DNA of 64,000 nt from an uncultured Bacteroides sp. (GCF_959029255.1 NZ_CAUFUE010000021.1:1-64000); one strand, 5' to 3'; shown: positions 49,558 through 58,321, numbered from the stretch's first letter. The notes: generated by a model not told the origin, from the letters alone. Numbers and translations are program-made.

Positions 49558-51096
49558 ATGGATAGACGGAATTTCTTACGGACAGGAGGTCTGGCAGTGC
49601 TGGGAACACTTGCCATGCCATCGTTCGCTATGCCTGCGTCAGTTAGGGGAGCTTTGGGAGGAGGTGATGATAAGTCTGCTTCCGCTGCTGCCATGCATCA
49701 CTTTGGCGTTACGGAAGCAGATTTGAAGAAGGTTATGACTGCCGCCCTGGAAAAAGGAGGTGATTATGTAGACCTTTATTTTGAACACACCTTTAATAAT
49801 GATGTGAGCCTGATGGATGGCAAAGTGAACAACTGCGGTGCCAACATTGATTTCGGTATGGGCGTACGCGTACTGGCAGGAGACCAGAGCGGATATGCCT
49901 ATGTAGAGGGAATCACCTTGGACGAAATGTTGCGTGCGGCACGTACTGCTGCCCGTATCGCTTCTTCCGGCAAGGCCGGCAAACCAGTGGGGCTGACGGA
50001 AAAAACGATTGCGAAAAACCGCTATGCCATTGCCGAACCTTGGGAAGACGTAAGCGTGAAAGCTAAAATCCCTTATCTGGAGAAGATGAATGAAAAGATA
50101 TTCGCTCTGGATAAACGGGTAAGTAAAGTACAGGTCTATCTGATGGACAGCACTTCGCATGTCCTATTCTGCAATTCAGAGGGTATCACTTATTATGACT
50201 ATCGACCGATGGTATCTCTGGTGGCGGTATGCATCATGGAAGAAGACGGAAAGATGGAGAACAGCATGGCTTCCCGTTCTTATCGTAAAGGATTTGAGTT
50301 CCTGACGGATGATATAATCGAGGTAATAGCCCGTGAAGCGGTAGATAACACTGCCATTCTCTTCAAGGCAGTGAAACCCAAAGGCGGCGAAATGCCGGTT
50401 GTGATGGGTGCAGGCGGTTCGGGCATTCTGTTGCACGAGGCTATCGGTCATGCTTTTGAAGCTGACTTCAACCGTAAAAAGACCTCTATTTTCTGTAACC
50501 TCCTTGGTAAAAAAGTCTGCAATGAACATATTAACGTGGTGGACGATGGTACTATCCCTTTCAACCGTGGTTCTGTGAACTTTGATGATGAAGGCGTGGA
50601 AGGGCAGAAAACATATATCGTGAAAGATGGTATCCTGACCAGCTACCTGCACGACCGCATCAGCGCCAAGCACTACGGAGTGTCTCCTACCGGAAACGGA
50701 CGCCGTGATACATTCCGCAACATGCCTATTCCGCGTATGCGCGCAACTTATATGGAAGCCGGGAATATGAAGGAAGAAGATATTATTTCCACTGTGAAGA
50801 ATGGTATTTATGTAGACCAGTTCACCAACGGAGAGGTGCAAATTGGAGCCGGTGACTTTACCTTCTTCGTAAAATCAGGATATCTGATTGAAGATGGTAA
50901 GCTGACACAACCCATTAAGGATATCAACATCATTGGTAACGGCCCCAAGGCTTTGGCAGACATCACTATGGTGGCAAGCAATGATAAGATTGACAACGGC
51001 ACGTGGACTTGCGGTAAGGACGGACAGGCTTGTCCGGTAACCTGCGGCATGCCGTCGGCGTTAGTCAGCAAGTTGACTGTAGGAGGAGAAAGTTAA
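49558..51096 (+). CDS. tldD: TldD-type metalloprotease subunit with twin-Arg-like N-terminus
   Basis: 512 residues. The zinc motif HEAIGHAFEAD (near 293-303) and the C-terminal GNGPKALADI and PVTCGMPSALVSKLTVGG blocks identify TldD/PmbA family A, partner of TldE. The pair degrades unfolded peptides or matures small peptides in other bacteria. The start MDRRNFLRTGGLAVLGTLAM looks like a Tat signal (RRNFLR plus a hydrophobic stretch to about 28), unlike the cytoplasmic E. coli protein. The gene has its own 129-bp leader region and is followed 22 bp later by tldE. Whether it is exported is untested. Confidence 0.9.
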   Translation: MDRRNFLRTGGLAVLGTLAMPSFAMPASVRGALGGGDDKSASAAAMHHFGVTEADLKKVMTAALEKGGDYVDLYFEHTFNNDVSLMDGKVNNCGANIDFGMGVRVLAGDQSGYAYVEGITLDEMLRAARTAARIASSGKAGKPVGLTEKTIAKNRYAIAEPWEDVSVKAKIPYLEKMNEKIFALDKRVSKVQVYLMDSTSHVLFCNSEGITYYDYRPMVSLVAVCIMEEDGKMENSMASRSYRKGFEFLTDDIIEVIAREAVDNTAILFKAVKPKGGEMPVVMGAGGSGILLHEAIGHAFEADFNRKKTSIFCNLLGKKVCNEHINVVDDGTIPFNRGSVNFDDEGVEGQKTYIVKDGILTSYLHDRISAKHYGVSPTGNGRRDTFRNMPIPRMRATYMEAGNMKEEDIISTVKNGIYVDQFTNGEVQIGAGDFTFFVKSGYLIEDGKLTQPIKDINIIGNGPKALADITMVASNDKIDNGTWTCGKDGQACPVTCGMPSALVSKLTVGGES

Positions 51097-51118
51097 ATAT
51101 TGACGGATAATAAAAGAC

Positions 51119-52438
51119 ATGATTACAGATAATAATAAGAAACTGGCACAATGGGCAATGGACTATGCCTTGAAGAACGGCTGCCAGGCAGTGAAGTTGG
51201 TGTTGTATTCCGACTCGAATACTTCGTTTGATTTGCGCGACGCTAAGATGGATAAATTGCAGCAGGCTTCTGAAAGCGGATTGAGTATGAGCCTTTTTGT
51301 AGACGGTAGATTCGGCTACTACTCCACCAATCGCTTGGATAAGAAAGAACTTGAGACATTCATTACGAATGGCATTGAGTCCACACGCTATTTGGCCGAA
51401 GACGATGCCAGGGCATTGCCCGATGCCTCCCGCTATTATAAAGGAGGTAAACCCGACTTGCAATTGTTCGATAATAAAATCTATACCGTAAATCCGGATG
51501 ATAAAGTAGCCGTTGCGCGTGCGGCGGCAGAAGAAGTCTTAGGGAAAGACGACCGCATCATCTCGGTGGGTACGTCCTACAACGATGGCGAGAAGGCAGT
51601 TTACCGTTTGACCAGCAATGGTTTTGAGGGCGAGTCCAAATCGACCTGGTTCTCCGTGTCTGCCGATATCGCGGTGAAAGGTGAGGGAGAAGCCCGTCCT
51701 TCTTCCTATTGGTATGAATCGGCTTTGTTCTATGATAAACTGCCGAAATCGGGTATCGGTGCGCAAGCTTTGGAACGCGTACTGAAAAAGCTGGGACAAA
51801 AGAAAGCCGCTTCCGGCAAGTACACTATGGTGGTAGACCCGATGAATGCGGGTAATCTGCTTGATCCGGTATTGAGCGCTCTTTATGGTGAGAGTCTTCA
51901 GCAAAAGAATTCTTTTTTACTCGACAAGCTGAATACGAAGATAGGTGCCGATATGTTGAATTTGATGGACGAACCTCATATCATCGGTGCCAAAGGGGCA
52001 CGCTATTTTGACAGTGAAGGCGTGGCAACCGAACGCCGTCCTATATTTGAAGATGGGGTACTAAAAACCTATTTCATCGATACCTATAATTCCAGAAAAA
52101 TGGGCGTGGCGCCAACTATCAATTCACCTTCTTTGTTGGTGCTGAAACCGGGGAATAAGAATATCGACGGTTTGGTGGCGGATGTACAGAAGGGCATCCT
52201 GGTTACCGGGTTCAATGGAGGTAACTGCAACAGCAGTTCGGGTGATTTTTCGTACGGTATCGAAGGATTTCTCATCGAGAACGGAAAACTCACTCAACCC
52301 GTCAATGAAATGAATGTTACGGGTAATATGATTACCCTTTGGGCTTCCTTGGTGGCAGTGGGTAATGATCCGCGCATGTCGTCTTCATGGCGTATACCTT
52401 CGTTGGTGTTCGAGGGAGTCGATTTCAGCGGACTCTAA
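51119..52438 (+). CDS. tldE: TldE/PmbA-type protease subunit
   Basis: 439 residues, PmbA/TldE member that lacks the HExxxH zinc motif, as expected for the non-metal subunit. Family landmarks: SGLSMSLFVDGRFGYYSTNR (near 58-77), YTMVVDPMNAGNLLDPVLSA and NSPSLLVLKPGNKN, ending in a conserved GNMITLWASLVAVGNDPR. It forms a heterodimer with TldD. In contrast to the adjacent tldD there is no signal peptide at its N-terminus (MITDNNKKLAQWAMDYAL), which conflicts with export of TldD alone unless they travel together. It converges on the GNAT gene with 5 bp between stops. Confidence 0.92.
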   Translation: MITDNNKKLAQWAMDYALKNGCQAVKLVLYSDSNTSFDLRDAKMDKLQQASESGLSMSLFVDGRFGYYSTNRLDKKELETFITNGIESTRYLAEDDARALPDASRYYKGGKPDLQLFDNKIYTVNPDDKVAVARAAAEEVLGKDDRIISVGTSYNDGEKAVYRLTSNGFEGESKSTWFSVSADIAVKGEGEARPSSYWYESALFYDKLPKSGIGAQALERVLKKLGQKKAASGKYTMVVDPMNAGNLLDPVLSALYGESLQQKNSFLLDKLNTKIGADMLNLMDEPHIIGAKGARYFDSEGVATERRPIFEDGVLKTYFIDTYNSRKMGVAPTINSPSLLVLKPGNKNIDGLVADVQKGILVTGFNGGNCNSSSGDFSYGIEGFLIENGKLTQPVNEMNVTGNMITLWASLVAVGNDPRMSSSWRIPSLVFEGVDFSGL

Positions 52439-52443
52439 CACGC

Positions 52444-53454
52444 TTAATTAAGCATCAGGCTCATATATGGGCTTGATGCCGCAAATACTTTTTCGGTAAG
52501 TTCACCGATAGTGAGTGCCAAGTGGCTGCCCGACAGACGCTTGGCACTATTCATACATTTACCGTTGTTCAGATAATAATATCCGTTGTTTGTTGATAAT
52601 TGTTTGTCGGATACCTCTATCTGCATTTCGTCTTTAGGAAAACAAGCGGCATACAACTGTAAGACTTCTTTAACATTGATAATCCGCGCCATTCCCAGGG
52701 CTTGTTGCGGAAAGCGGTCATCGGGTGGCAATATTCGGGTCATCCGGTCACATCCATAGTACTTTCGGGTAGCATGTAATAAACTGTATTCTATCTCTTT
52801 ACTTTCGGATAAAAGTTCATTGATGATGATATGGTCTTCCCTTTTCACCGCAATGCTTATTCCGCTTATTTCATTATTTGTTTTCGCGGCGAGCAGGATG
52901 CCATTATCCAGAGCCAGGTCAGCCATGATGACCCGAAAATCTTCTGCGGTGTGTTGCACGCAGAAAGGACATTGGGAAAGTTTCCCGTTTAAATATGAAT
53001 AAACCGTTTCTTGGTATTCGGATATTTTCTCAATCATGATATCGTGAGAAGGGGTAGAACCCGAAAGGTTGATTTCTTGCGTTGAATATCGAAATACGGG
53101 AGCGTATCCCAAGCGTGCATAATAATCGAACAACCAGCTGTGCGCCGGTATCAATGTACTGAGGTAGACTCCGCCTTGTAGCATCCGGGTGAAAGCCTGT
53201 GACAAGAGTTGGCGCATTGCTCCCCTGTTTTGGAATTCCGGATGAGTACAAGCGCCGGATATATAAGATGTGGCAATCTGCTTATTGCAGAAGTTCATAG
53301 GATAAGGTATCATCTGGAGGGCGGATATTATTTCGTTCCCACTTTCGATAGCCATATTTATTTCATTCTTATAGCGCATCTGAAAATACATCTCAACAAA
53401 CTCTTCGCTGTCATCGAAACAAAGTTTCCACAGTTCTTTTATTTTTTCCTTCAT
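52444..53454 (-). CDS. GNAT-family acetyltransferase, two-domain
   Basis: 336 residues. The first 140 residues hold a GNAT fold with the acetyl-CoA loop HPEFQNRGAMRQLLSQAF (near 73-90) after SGACT. The second half is a diverged, Eis-like or SCP2-like C-terminal region with no clear motif. Acceptor unknown. It is a single-gene unit on the minus strand with a candidate -7 box at 53490-53497. The two-domain layout resembles Eis-type N-acetyltransferases, which act on amines, but the resemblance is at the level of layout only. Confidence 0.8.
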   Translation of the reverse strand: MKEKIKELWKLCFDDSEEFVEMYFQMRYKNEINMAIESGNEIISALQMIPYPMNFCNKQIATSYISGACTHPEFQNRGAMRQLLSQAFTRMLQGGVYLSTLIPAHSWLFDYYARLGYAPVFRYSTQEINLSGSTPSHDIMIEKISEYQETVYSYLNGKLSQCPFCVQHTAEDFRVIMADLALDNGILLAAKTNNEISGISIAVKREDHIIINELLSESKEIEYSLLHATRKYYGCDRMTRILPPDDRFPQQALGMARIINVKEVLQLYAACFPKDEMQIEVSDKQLSTNNGYYYLNNGKCMNSAKRLSGSHLALTIGELTEKVFAASSPYMSLMLN

Positions 53455-53489
53455 AATGGCGTTTAGGCTTTTATTCTTCTTCCTTTTGA

Positions 53490-53497
53490 CAAAAATA
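53490..53497 (-). promoter_or_regulatory. -7 box TATTTTTG for the GNAT gene
   Basis: Minus strand TATTTTTG fits TAnnTTTG, 35 bp before the GNAT ATG. No convincing -33 TTTG is visible. Confidence 0.45.
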
Positions 53498-53610
53498 CCT
53501 TAAAAAGTCTAGGTTTGGAATATTATTGCTCATTAATGATTATGTTTTCATTTTTTTTAGGTATCATTGTCCAATCAAGTTAATATTCTAACCTTTTAAA
53601 TTTATGTATT

Positions 53611-54438
53611 ATGAAAAACAAGTTATTCTATCTGATTGTTTCCCTATTGGTTTGTATGCCATTGTTTTCACAGAATCAGCCTATGCCGAAAGCCGATAAA
53701 GATGGGGTTTATCTGGTTTGTGACAAGTTGCCGGAGTTTCCCGGCGGCATGCAGGCTATGATGCAATATTTGTCTTCAAATACCAAGTATCCCAAAGTAG
53801 CGCAGGAGAATGGTACTACCGGTCGTGTGATGGTACAGTTTGTGGTTATGGAAGACGGTAAGCTGAGCCGGATTAAGGTGTTACGGGGCGCTGACCCTTT
53901 GCTGGATGAAGAGGCGGTACGTGTGGTAAAAGCAATGCCTGCATGGACTCCGGGAATGGTGGGCGACAAGAATGTCAAGGTTCAGTACACTATTCCTATT
54001 GCGTTCAACTTGAGAAATACGTCAAAGACGCTTCGGGCGGGAGTTGTCATCCCTAAGGGACAGGCTGTGAAGAACAAAAAACTACAGGGAGTATGGCAGT
54101 TGTGCGTCACTGTAGGGGAAGGAGAAGACTACACTCTGTCATTGCTTCCACTCTTGAAAATCTTATCGAAAAACAAGACGTTTATGAACATCATTTGTGA
54201 AACGGGGATGGGAAAGTCATTGATATCTGCTCAAGGTAAGTATAAATGCAATTCAGATGGTTATGTGGAGAAATTGGAGAAATCATTGTATCACCAATTC
54301 CCGGCAGGGGCAAAGAATGAAATTCATGTGGAGTTCTTGCACGACAATCTGATAAAACTGACCTTTGAGCTTCCCGGTACGGGAAAAATGGGAATGGAAT
54401 ACTGGTACCGAGTTCCTGAATCGGACTTGTACAAATAG
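53611..54438 (+). CDS. Secreted TonB C-terminal domain fused to a DUF4488-like domain
   Basis: 275 residues with a cleavable signal peptide (1-21, PLFSQ), not the membrane anchor usual for TonB. Residues about 35-130 are a TonB C-terminal domain: PEFPGGMQAMMQYLSSNTKY, GRVMVQFVVMEDGKLSRIKV and LDEEAVRVVKAMPAWTPG. Residues about 150-275 resemble DUF4488 (LQGVWQLCV at the start, WYRVPESDLYK at the end). Free periplasmic TonB_C proteins may bind TonB-dependent transporters, but energy coupling without an anchor is unlikely. No ExbB/ExbD genes are nearby. A bidirectional terminator follows. Confidence 0.85.
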   Translation: MKNKLFYLIVSLLVCMPLFSQNQPMPKADKDGVYLVCDKLPEFPGGMQAMMQYLSSNTKYPKVAQENGTTGRVMVQFVVMEDGKLSRIKVLRGADPLLDEEAVRVVKAMPAWTPGMVGDKNVKVQYTIPIAFNLRNTSKTLRAGVVIPKGQAVKNKKLQGVWQLCVTVGEGEDYTLSLLPLLKILSKNKTFMNIICETGMGKSLISAQGKYKCNSDGYVEKLEKSLYHQFPAGAKNEIHVEFLHDNLIKLTFELPGTGKMGMEYWYRVPESDLYK

Positions 54439-54454
54439 AGAATGAATTGAAGGA

Positions 54455-54499
54455 AAGCTGCCTGGATCAGAGCTGTATGCTAAATCATTCAGGCAGCTT
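54455..54499. terminator. Bidirectional terminator between the TonB-like and DUF2156 genes
   Basis: AAGCTGCCTG (54455-54464) pairs perfectly with CAGGCAGCTT (54490-54499) over a 25-base loop. T-rich sequence follows on the plus strand; the minus side has A/T-rich flanks. The two genes converge on it. Confidence 0.7.
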
Positions 54500-54504
54500 C
54501 TTGT

Positions 54505-55419
54505 TTACCATTTTACCATGGGAACCGGTTCCTCCTTCAGGCAAGCCATGTATTTTTGGAGAATAATAGCAGGCTGATAAGACAGTTTCGCTTTACGCAA
54601 ACCTTCGATGCCCAAGTCTTCCTCCCGGTTAATGTAAACATATTGCTCGGGGATATGGTTTGCAAACTCATAATTAATCATTGCGTAAGCCCCGTCGATA
54701 TTGGTATCCGCTTTCTCCACATGCACCCCGAAAGTATTCTGGTTGATAGGCATGCCGAAAGTAAATGCGGCTATTTTTCCTTCTACATGGAGGATGCCGC
54801 CCGTCAGACCTAACTCGTTGAAGTTATGAAGGGCGTAGACCAGTGCACGACGCTCATTACCCGTGCCCTCATGTTCATCGCAGTTATTCGCCTTGCACCA
54901 CTCTGCTTCCAAGTCCAGGCACTCCTGGATGCGGTCGGGAGTAATAGGAGTGTACTCATAACTATAAGTCCGTTTGAACTTGTTGATATGATTTCGTTTA
55001 GCTTGGAACTTCTTGCCTGCCAGAGTAGCGAGGTCGGTACGCAAGTAAAGGTAATCAGCGTAATCACGGTCTTCCGTAAATTGGAATTTACCCGGCATGA
55101 AATCCTCCAGCTCAGAGCACATCCCTGCACAAATGCCAAGTAGGCATAACGGTTCCCCTTCTCGGTGCGCATCTTCTATCAATGCTTCCAGCGCTTTGTT
55201 TAAGTCGCCGTTGCCGATGGGCATCATGTACACAAGTTCTTCTTTTGCCCAGAACTTCAACAACAGAAAATCGTCGAGGATGGCAAACTTCGTGTTATAT
55301 AGAAAACGCCAACTACATAGGTTGGAGAATGACAGGTCACAATTCTGCCGGGGACTGTTTAATGTAAAGGGTGTAATGAGCTCCTTGTCTTTTAGCTCGA
55401 TATCTTTAAATTGAATCAT
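54505..55419 (-). CDS. DUF2156 (phosphatidylglycerol lysyltransferase C-terminal-like) protein
   Basis: 304 residues, no membrane segments. It matches the GNAT-like DUF2156 domain found at the end of MprF: FSNLCSWRFLYNTKFAILDD (near 31-50), AKRNHINKFKRTYSYEYTPI (near 143-162), the ERRALVYALHNFNELGLTGG block and FGMPINQNTFGVHVEKAD near 224-241. MprF transfers lysine from tRNA to phosphatidylglycerol, but this protein lacks the flippase half, so acceptor and even tRNA dependence are uncertain. It is a single gene on the minus strand, with 53 bp to the end of lrgB. Confidence 0.82.
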   Translation of the reverse strand: MIQFKDIELKDKELITPFTLNSPRQNCDLSFSNLCSWRFLYNTKFAILDDFLLLKFWAKEELVYMMPIGNGDLNKALEALIEDAHREGEPLCLLGICAGMCSELEDFMPGKFQFTEDRDYADYLYLRTDLATLAGKKFQAKRNHINKFKRTYSYEYTPITPDRIQECLDLEAEWCKANNCDEHEGTGNERRALVYALHNFNELGLTGGILHVEGKIAAFTFGMPINQNTFGVHVEKADTNIDGAYAMINYEFANHIPEQYVYINREEDLGIEGLRKAKLSYQPAIILQKYMACLKEEPVPMVKW

Positions 55420-55472
55420 TATGTTCTTTTTATGTTGTTACATTTATAAATAACAAAAATAGAAAGATTTTG

Positions 55473-56168
55473 TTAGAGAAGTCCTAACAATCGTAAAATA
55501 GTTGGAGTTAATAGAGCCGTAAGAATTCCGTTCAAGGTCAATCCGAGACTGGCGAATGCGCCATATTTGCGGCTGATGTCCATCGCTGTTGAAGTTCCCA
55601 CCGCATGGGCTGCCGCTCCCAGTGAAAGTCCTTGCGCCATCGGGCTGTCGATATGGGTCAGTTTCAAGGTTTTTACTCCGAGGATAGCACCAAGTAGGCC
55701 TACGCATACCACTACCGCCGCTGTCAGCGAGGGAATGCCACCCAAGGATTTGGTAACCTCCATGGCTATCGGGGTAGTTACCGATTTAGGCGCCAGCGAA
55801 TATATGATTTCATCGGAAGCCCCCATCAACTTGGCTATCAGGACCACGGAAATCACACCCACAATGCAGCCCGCCAATTGGGATAGCAAAATGGGCAACA
55901 ATTGTTTTTTGATAGTTTCCAGTTGCAGATACAGGGGAACTCCCAGCGCCACCACGGCAGGTTTCAACCAGAACTCTATCAGATGTCCCCCTTTGTTATA
56001 AGTATCATAACTGATATTTGCCGTTTTCAGGAAAATGATAAGTATGGCGATGGTGAGCAGTATGGGGTTGAGTAGCATGATTCCCGTCTTCTTCTGCAAT
56101 AACTTTGCCAGGAAGAACACCCCGAATGTGACAGCGAGCAGGAAAAATTCATTTTCTAAGAAGCTCAT
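55473..56168 (-). CDS. lrgB: LrgB-family membrane protein
   Basis: 231 residues with about six to seven helices. LrgB/CidB features include PILLTIAILIIFLKT, FWLKPAVVALGVPLYLQLET, the SVTTPIAMEV block (near 128-137) and LGAAAHAVGTSTAMDISRK (near 184-202). LrgA/LrgB modulate murein hydrolase export and cell death in staphylococci; members in plants and bacteria also carry small carboxylates. The start overlaps the end of the upstream lrgA-like gene by 4 bp, so the pair is one operon. Role in this host unknown. Confidence 0.9.
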   Translation of the reverse strand: MSFLENEFFLLAVTFGVFFLAKLLQKKTGIMLLNPILLTIAILIIFLKTANISYDTYNKGGHLIEFWLKPAVVALGVPLYLQLETIKKQLLPILLSQLAGCIVGVISVVLIAKLMGASDEIIYSLAPKSVTTPIAMEVTKSLGGIPSLTAAVVVCVGLLGAILGVKTLKLTHIDSPMAQGLSLGAAAHAVGTSTAMDISRKYGAFASLGLTLNGILTALLTPTILRLLGLL

Positions 56169-56503
56169 TTGATTTTACGTGTTAATTGGTGAACCCAGCC
56201 GGTGACGACGAGGACTAAGATAGTACTGACTAATGATGCGATGACAATCGGCCAGAATTCTGCGGCGATAATGTCGAAATAGAGCATCAGCGCCACGCCG
56301 GGCGGAATGAAGAAGAACCCCAGGTTGGCAACCAGAAAGTCGGACATCCCTTGCACCCAGTGCAGTTTTATCCAACCTAATTTCAGAAAAAGTGTGAGCA
56401 GCAGCATCCCGATGATACTCGAGGGGAGCTTGATGCCCGTGAGGAAAACAATCAGTTCCCCCAAGGCTAAACAGCCGAAGAGGATGGCACATTGACGAAT
56501 CAT
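56165..56503 (-). CDS. lrgA: LrgA/CidA-family membrane protein
   Basis: 112 residues from the ATG at 56503 (MIRQCAILFG), with four hydrophobic helices in the LrgA/CidA pattern: LALGELIVFLTGIKLPSSII (near 12-31), VQGMSDFLVANLGFFFIPPG (near 51-70) and a final helix near 80-105. A longer reading from a TTG at 56560 is unlikely because the -7 box at 56542-56549 lies inside it. LrgA partners LrgB as the holin-like half; its stop overlaps the lrgB start by 4 bp. Holin function in this host is not shown. Confidence 0.88.
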   Translation of the reverse strand: MIRQCAILFGCLALGELIVFLTGIKLPSSIIGMLLLTLFLKLGWIKLHWVQGMSDFLVANLGFFFIPPGVALMLYFDIIAAEFWPIVIASLVSTILVLVVTGWVHQLTRKIK

Positions 56504-56541
56504 ATTGCTAATACCTATTACGTTGTATATTGAAAACGCTG

Positions 56542-56549
56542 CAAAGGTA
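56542..56549 (-). promoter_or_regulatory. -7 box TACCTTTG for lrgA-lrgB
   Basis: Minus strand TACCTTTG fits TAnnTTTG, 38 bp before the ATG at 56503, and fixes the shorter start of lrgA. Confidence 0.6.
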
Positions 56550-56832
56550 GGTATTCTCAAGATTGCTTGTTACGTTGATGGGGATATTTCTTGGGAATGG
56601 AGGAGAAAAAGAAGTTTTATTTGTTGGTGTTTCATGTTTTCAACTCCTGACATCCCCGTTATAACCGGGGATGCAGGCGAAAGGTGAATGGGTGGACAAA
56701 ATGCTTTCAAATCGCCCGTTTTACTGACACTCTTGTTTTTTTTAACTCCGAAATAGAACGAAAAAAACCGATTTGAAGCATAAATATGCGGCGTCTTTAC
56801 CGAATATCCACTGGTTTTATGCTTCCCGAAGG

Positions 56833-56942
56833 AGGGATATTAACTTCCCACACGAGAGATGTTAACTTCCCACACGAGAGATGTTAACTTCCCACGCGAG
56901 AGATGTTAACTTCCAGCGTGAGGGATATTAACTTCCCTCACC
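56833..56942. repeat. Five-unit 22-bp tandem array
   Basis: Units start at 56833, 56855, 56877, 56899 and 56921. The consensus begins AGAGATGTTAACTTCCCA; each unit centres on TTAAC with the palindrome GTTAAC in the middle three. The second and third units differ at one base (A/G), the outer units at a few more. No spacers, no cas genes. Confidence 0.9.
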
Positions 56943-57235
56943 GGAAAGATGGACATTTCTCCTGAAAACATCCTTTTTTTCCCGTGAAGAGAGCGATTTT
57001 GCATGGACAGCCGGCTATATCCCATCTATTGGAGTTGTACATATTCTTGTATTCTACTGCTCATGAGGAAGATATGGATTTTCGTTCGCGAATTTTCACT
57101 CGCACCCGCCTACGGGTGGAAATACGCGATTCTGAGGATGCGGAAAATGCAAAGTGTCAAAAACAGTTCAGTGGAAATTTATCAATCTATATAAGAAAAA
57201 AAGCTATTTACAGTATAAGTTGAATAAATTCTCTG

Positions 57236-57243
57236 TATCTTTG
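57236..57243 (+). promoter_or_regulatory. -7 box TATCTTTG for the Rpn-type gene
   Basis: TATCTTTG fits TAnnTTTG, 14 bp before the ATG at 57258, leaving a very short leader. Confidence 0.55.
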
Positions 57244-57257
57244 TTGAAACATAACAC

Positions 57258-58193
57258 ATGGCGATGGGAAAATTTATCAATCCGTTCACCGATTACGGAT
57301 TTAAGAAAATATTCGGACAGGAGATTTCCAAGGATTTGTTGATAGACTTCTTAAATGATTTGCTGAAGGGTGAACGTGTGATAACTGAACTCACATTCTT
57401 GAACAATGAACAACTGCCGGAGTATGAAGATGGCAGAGGTCTTATTTATGATATTTATTGTTCTACGGATACCGGTGAGAAGATTATTGTAGAAATGCAG
57501 AATAAATCGCAGTTGCGTTTTAAGGAACGTGCTCTTTATTATCTCTCCAACGCAATTGTGCAACAGGGAGAAAAAGGTACTGAATGGAAGTTTGAGATAA
57601 AGGCTGTGTATGGTGTTTTCTTTATGAACTTTTTATTCGACGACTGCGTTAAATTAAGAACAGACGTGATTCTTGCCGACCGTGAAACGGGGGAACAGTT
57701 TACTGACAGGATGCGTCAGGTGTTTATAGCTTTGCCGCTCTTCAAAAAAGAAGAAGATGAGTGTGAAAATGATTTTGAACGTTGGATATATACATTGAAG
57801 AATATGGAGACACTGAAACGAATGCCATTCAAGGCCCGCAAGGCAGTCTTCGAGAAACTGGAAGAAATTGCCGATGTGGCTTCTCTAAGTAAAGAGGAGC
57901 GTAAACGTTATGAGAATAGCGTAAATGTATATCGTACCCATCTGTGTGTGTTGGATGCGGCAGAGCAGGAAGGGCTGGAGAAAGGTATGAAGGAAGGACT
58001 GGAGAAAGGAATGAAGGAAGGGCTGGAGAAAGGAATGAAGAAAGGGCTGGAGAAAGGAATAGAGGAAGGACTAAAACAGGGACGAGAAGAAGAAAGACTT
58101 TTTAATGCCCGTAAGATGAAAGAGCGTGGCTATCCTTTGACAGATATTGAGGACATTACAGGACTTTCTGAATCTGAAATCGCTGCATTATAA
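57258..58193 (+). CDS. Rpn-family PD-(D/E)XK nuclease (transposase-like)
   Basis: 311 residues. The N-terminus GKFINPFTDYGFKKIFGQE (near 4-22) and the block DIYCSTDTGEKIIVEMQNKS (near 71-90) are typical of the Rpn / PDDEXK_2 family, with Asp, Glu and the following Gln-x-Lys as the nuclease site; EMQ replaces a stricter ExK but this is common in the family. Rpn proteins of E. coli are recombination-promoting nucleases. Near the C-terminus are four tandem 8-residue repeats of EGLEKGMK type (residues 238-269). ATG at 57258 is used here; Met3 is an alternative. It lies alone beside a repeat-rich intergenic region. Confidence 0.87.
   Translation: MAMGKFINPFTDYGFKKIFGQEISKDLLIDFLNDLLKGERVITELTFLNNEQLPEYEDGRGLIYDIYCSTDTGEKIIVEMQNKSQLRFKERALYYLSNAIVQQGEKGTEWKFEIKAVYGVFFMNFLFDDCVKLRTDVILADRETGEQFTDRMRQVFIALPLFKKEEDECENDFERWIYTLKNMETLKRMPFKARKAVFEKLEEIADVASLSKEERKRYENSVNVYRTHLCVLDAAEQEGLEKGMKEGLEKGMKEGLEKGMKKGLEKGIEEGLKQGREEERLFNARKMKERGYPLTDIEDITGLSESEIAAL
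57969..58064 (+). repeat. Four 24-bp coding tandem repeats in the Rpn-type gene
   Basis: Units start at 57969, 57993, 58017 and 58041 and are in frame, giving EGLEKGMK copies; a degenerate fifth follows at 58065. A charged amphipathic helix is likely, and the copy number is prone to slippage. Such Glu/Lys/Gly repeats are frequent at this place in the family. Confidence 0.85.
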
Positions 58194-58293
58194 ATTACTT
58201 TCTCAATCTCTTGTACAAGCGGGTTGATAAATCAGCTCGAATGGAGTGTTAAATATTATAATAATTAGGTTCCTCTCAATAAATATCACCGAA

Positions 58294-58315
58294 TTTGCAA
58301 TGTGTATATTGCAAA
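58294..58315. promoter_or_regulatory. Perfect dyad upstream of the pta -7 box
   Basis: TTTGCAAT (58294-58301), 6-bp spacer GTGTAT, ATTGCAAA (58308-58315): perfect 8-bp arms. It ends 6 bp before the -7 box, so a bound protein would cover the promoter. No regulator gene is adjacent. Confidence 0.65.
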
Positions 58316-58321
58316 ATTGTG

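Larger units (their letters stand above)
56504..57257. other. Repeat-rich non-coding region between lrgA and the Rpn-type gene
   Basis: About 750 bp with no convincing gene. It holds the lrgA -7 box (56542-56549), a perfect hairpin CATCCCCG/CGGGGATG (56651-56673), a separated inverted repeat TTCAAATCG (56706-56714) / CGATTTGAA (56769-56777), the five-unit 22-bp array (56833-56942), a hairpin CACCCG/CGGGTG (57103-57118) and the Rpn gene -7 box (57236-57243). Small ORFs inside it start at rare codons and lack any sign of being real. Confidence 0.75.

Noticed and set aside
56504..56560. TTG start for lrgA
   Set aside because: The -7 box at 56542-56549 would lie inside the coding part.
56833..56942. 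Possible CRISPR array
   Set aside because: Units are contiguous with no unique spacers, and there are no cas genes.
57000..57223. Short plus-strand ORFs before the Rpn-type gene
   Set aside because: They overlap each other in different frames, cover hairpins, and carry no signal or motif.
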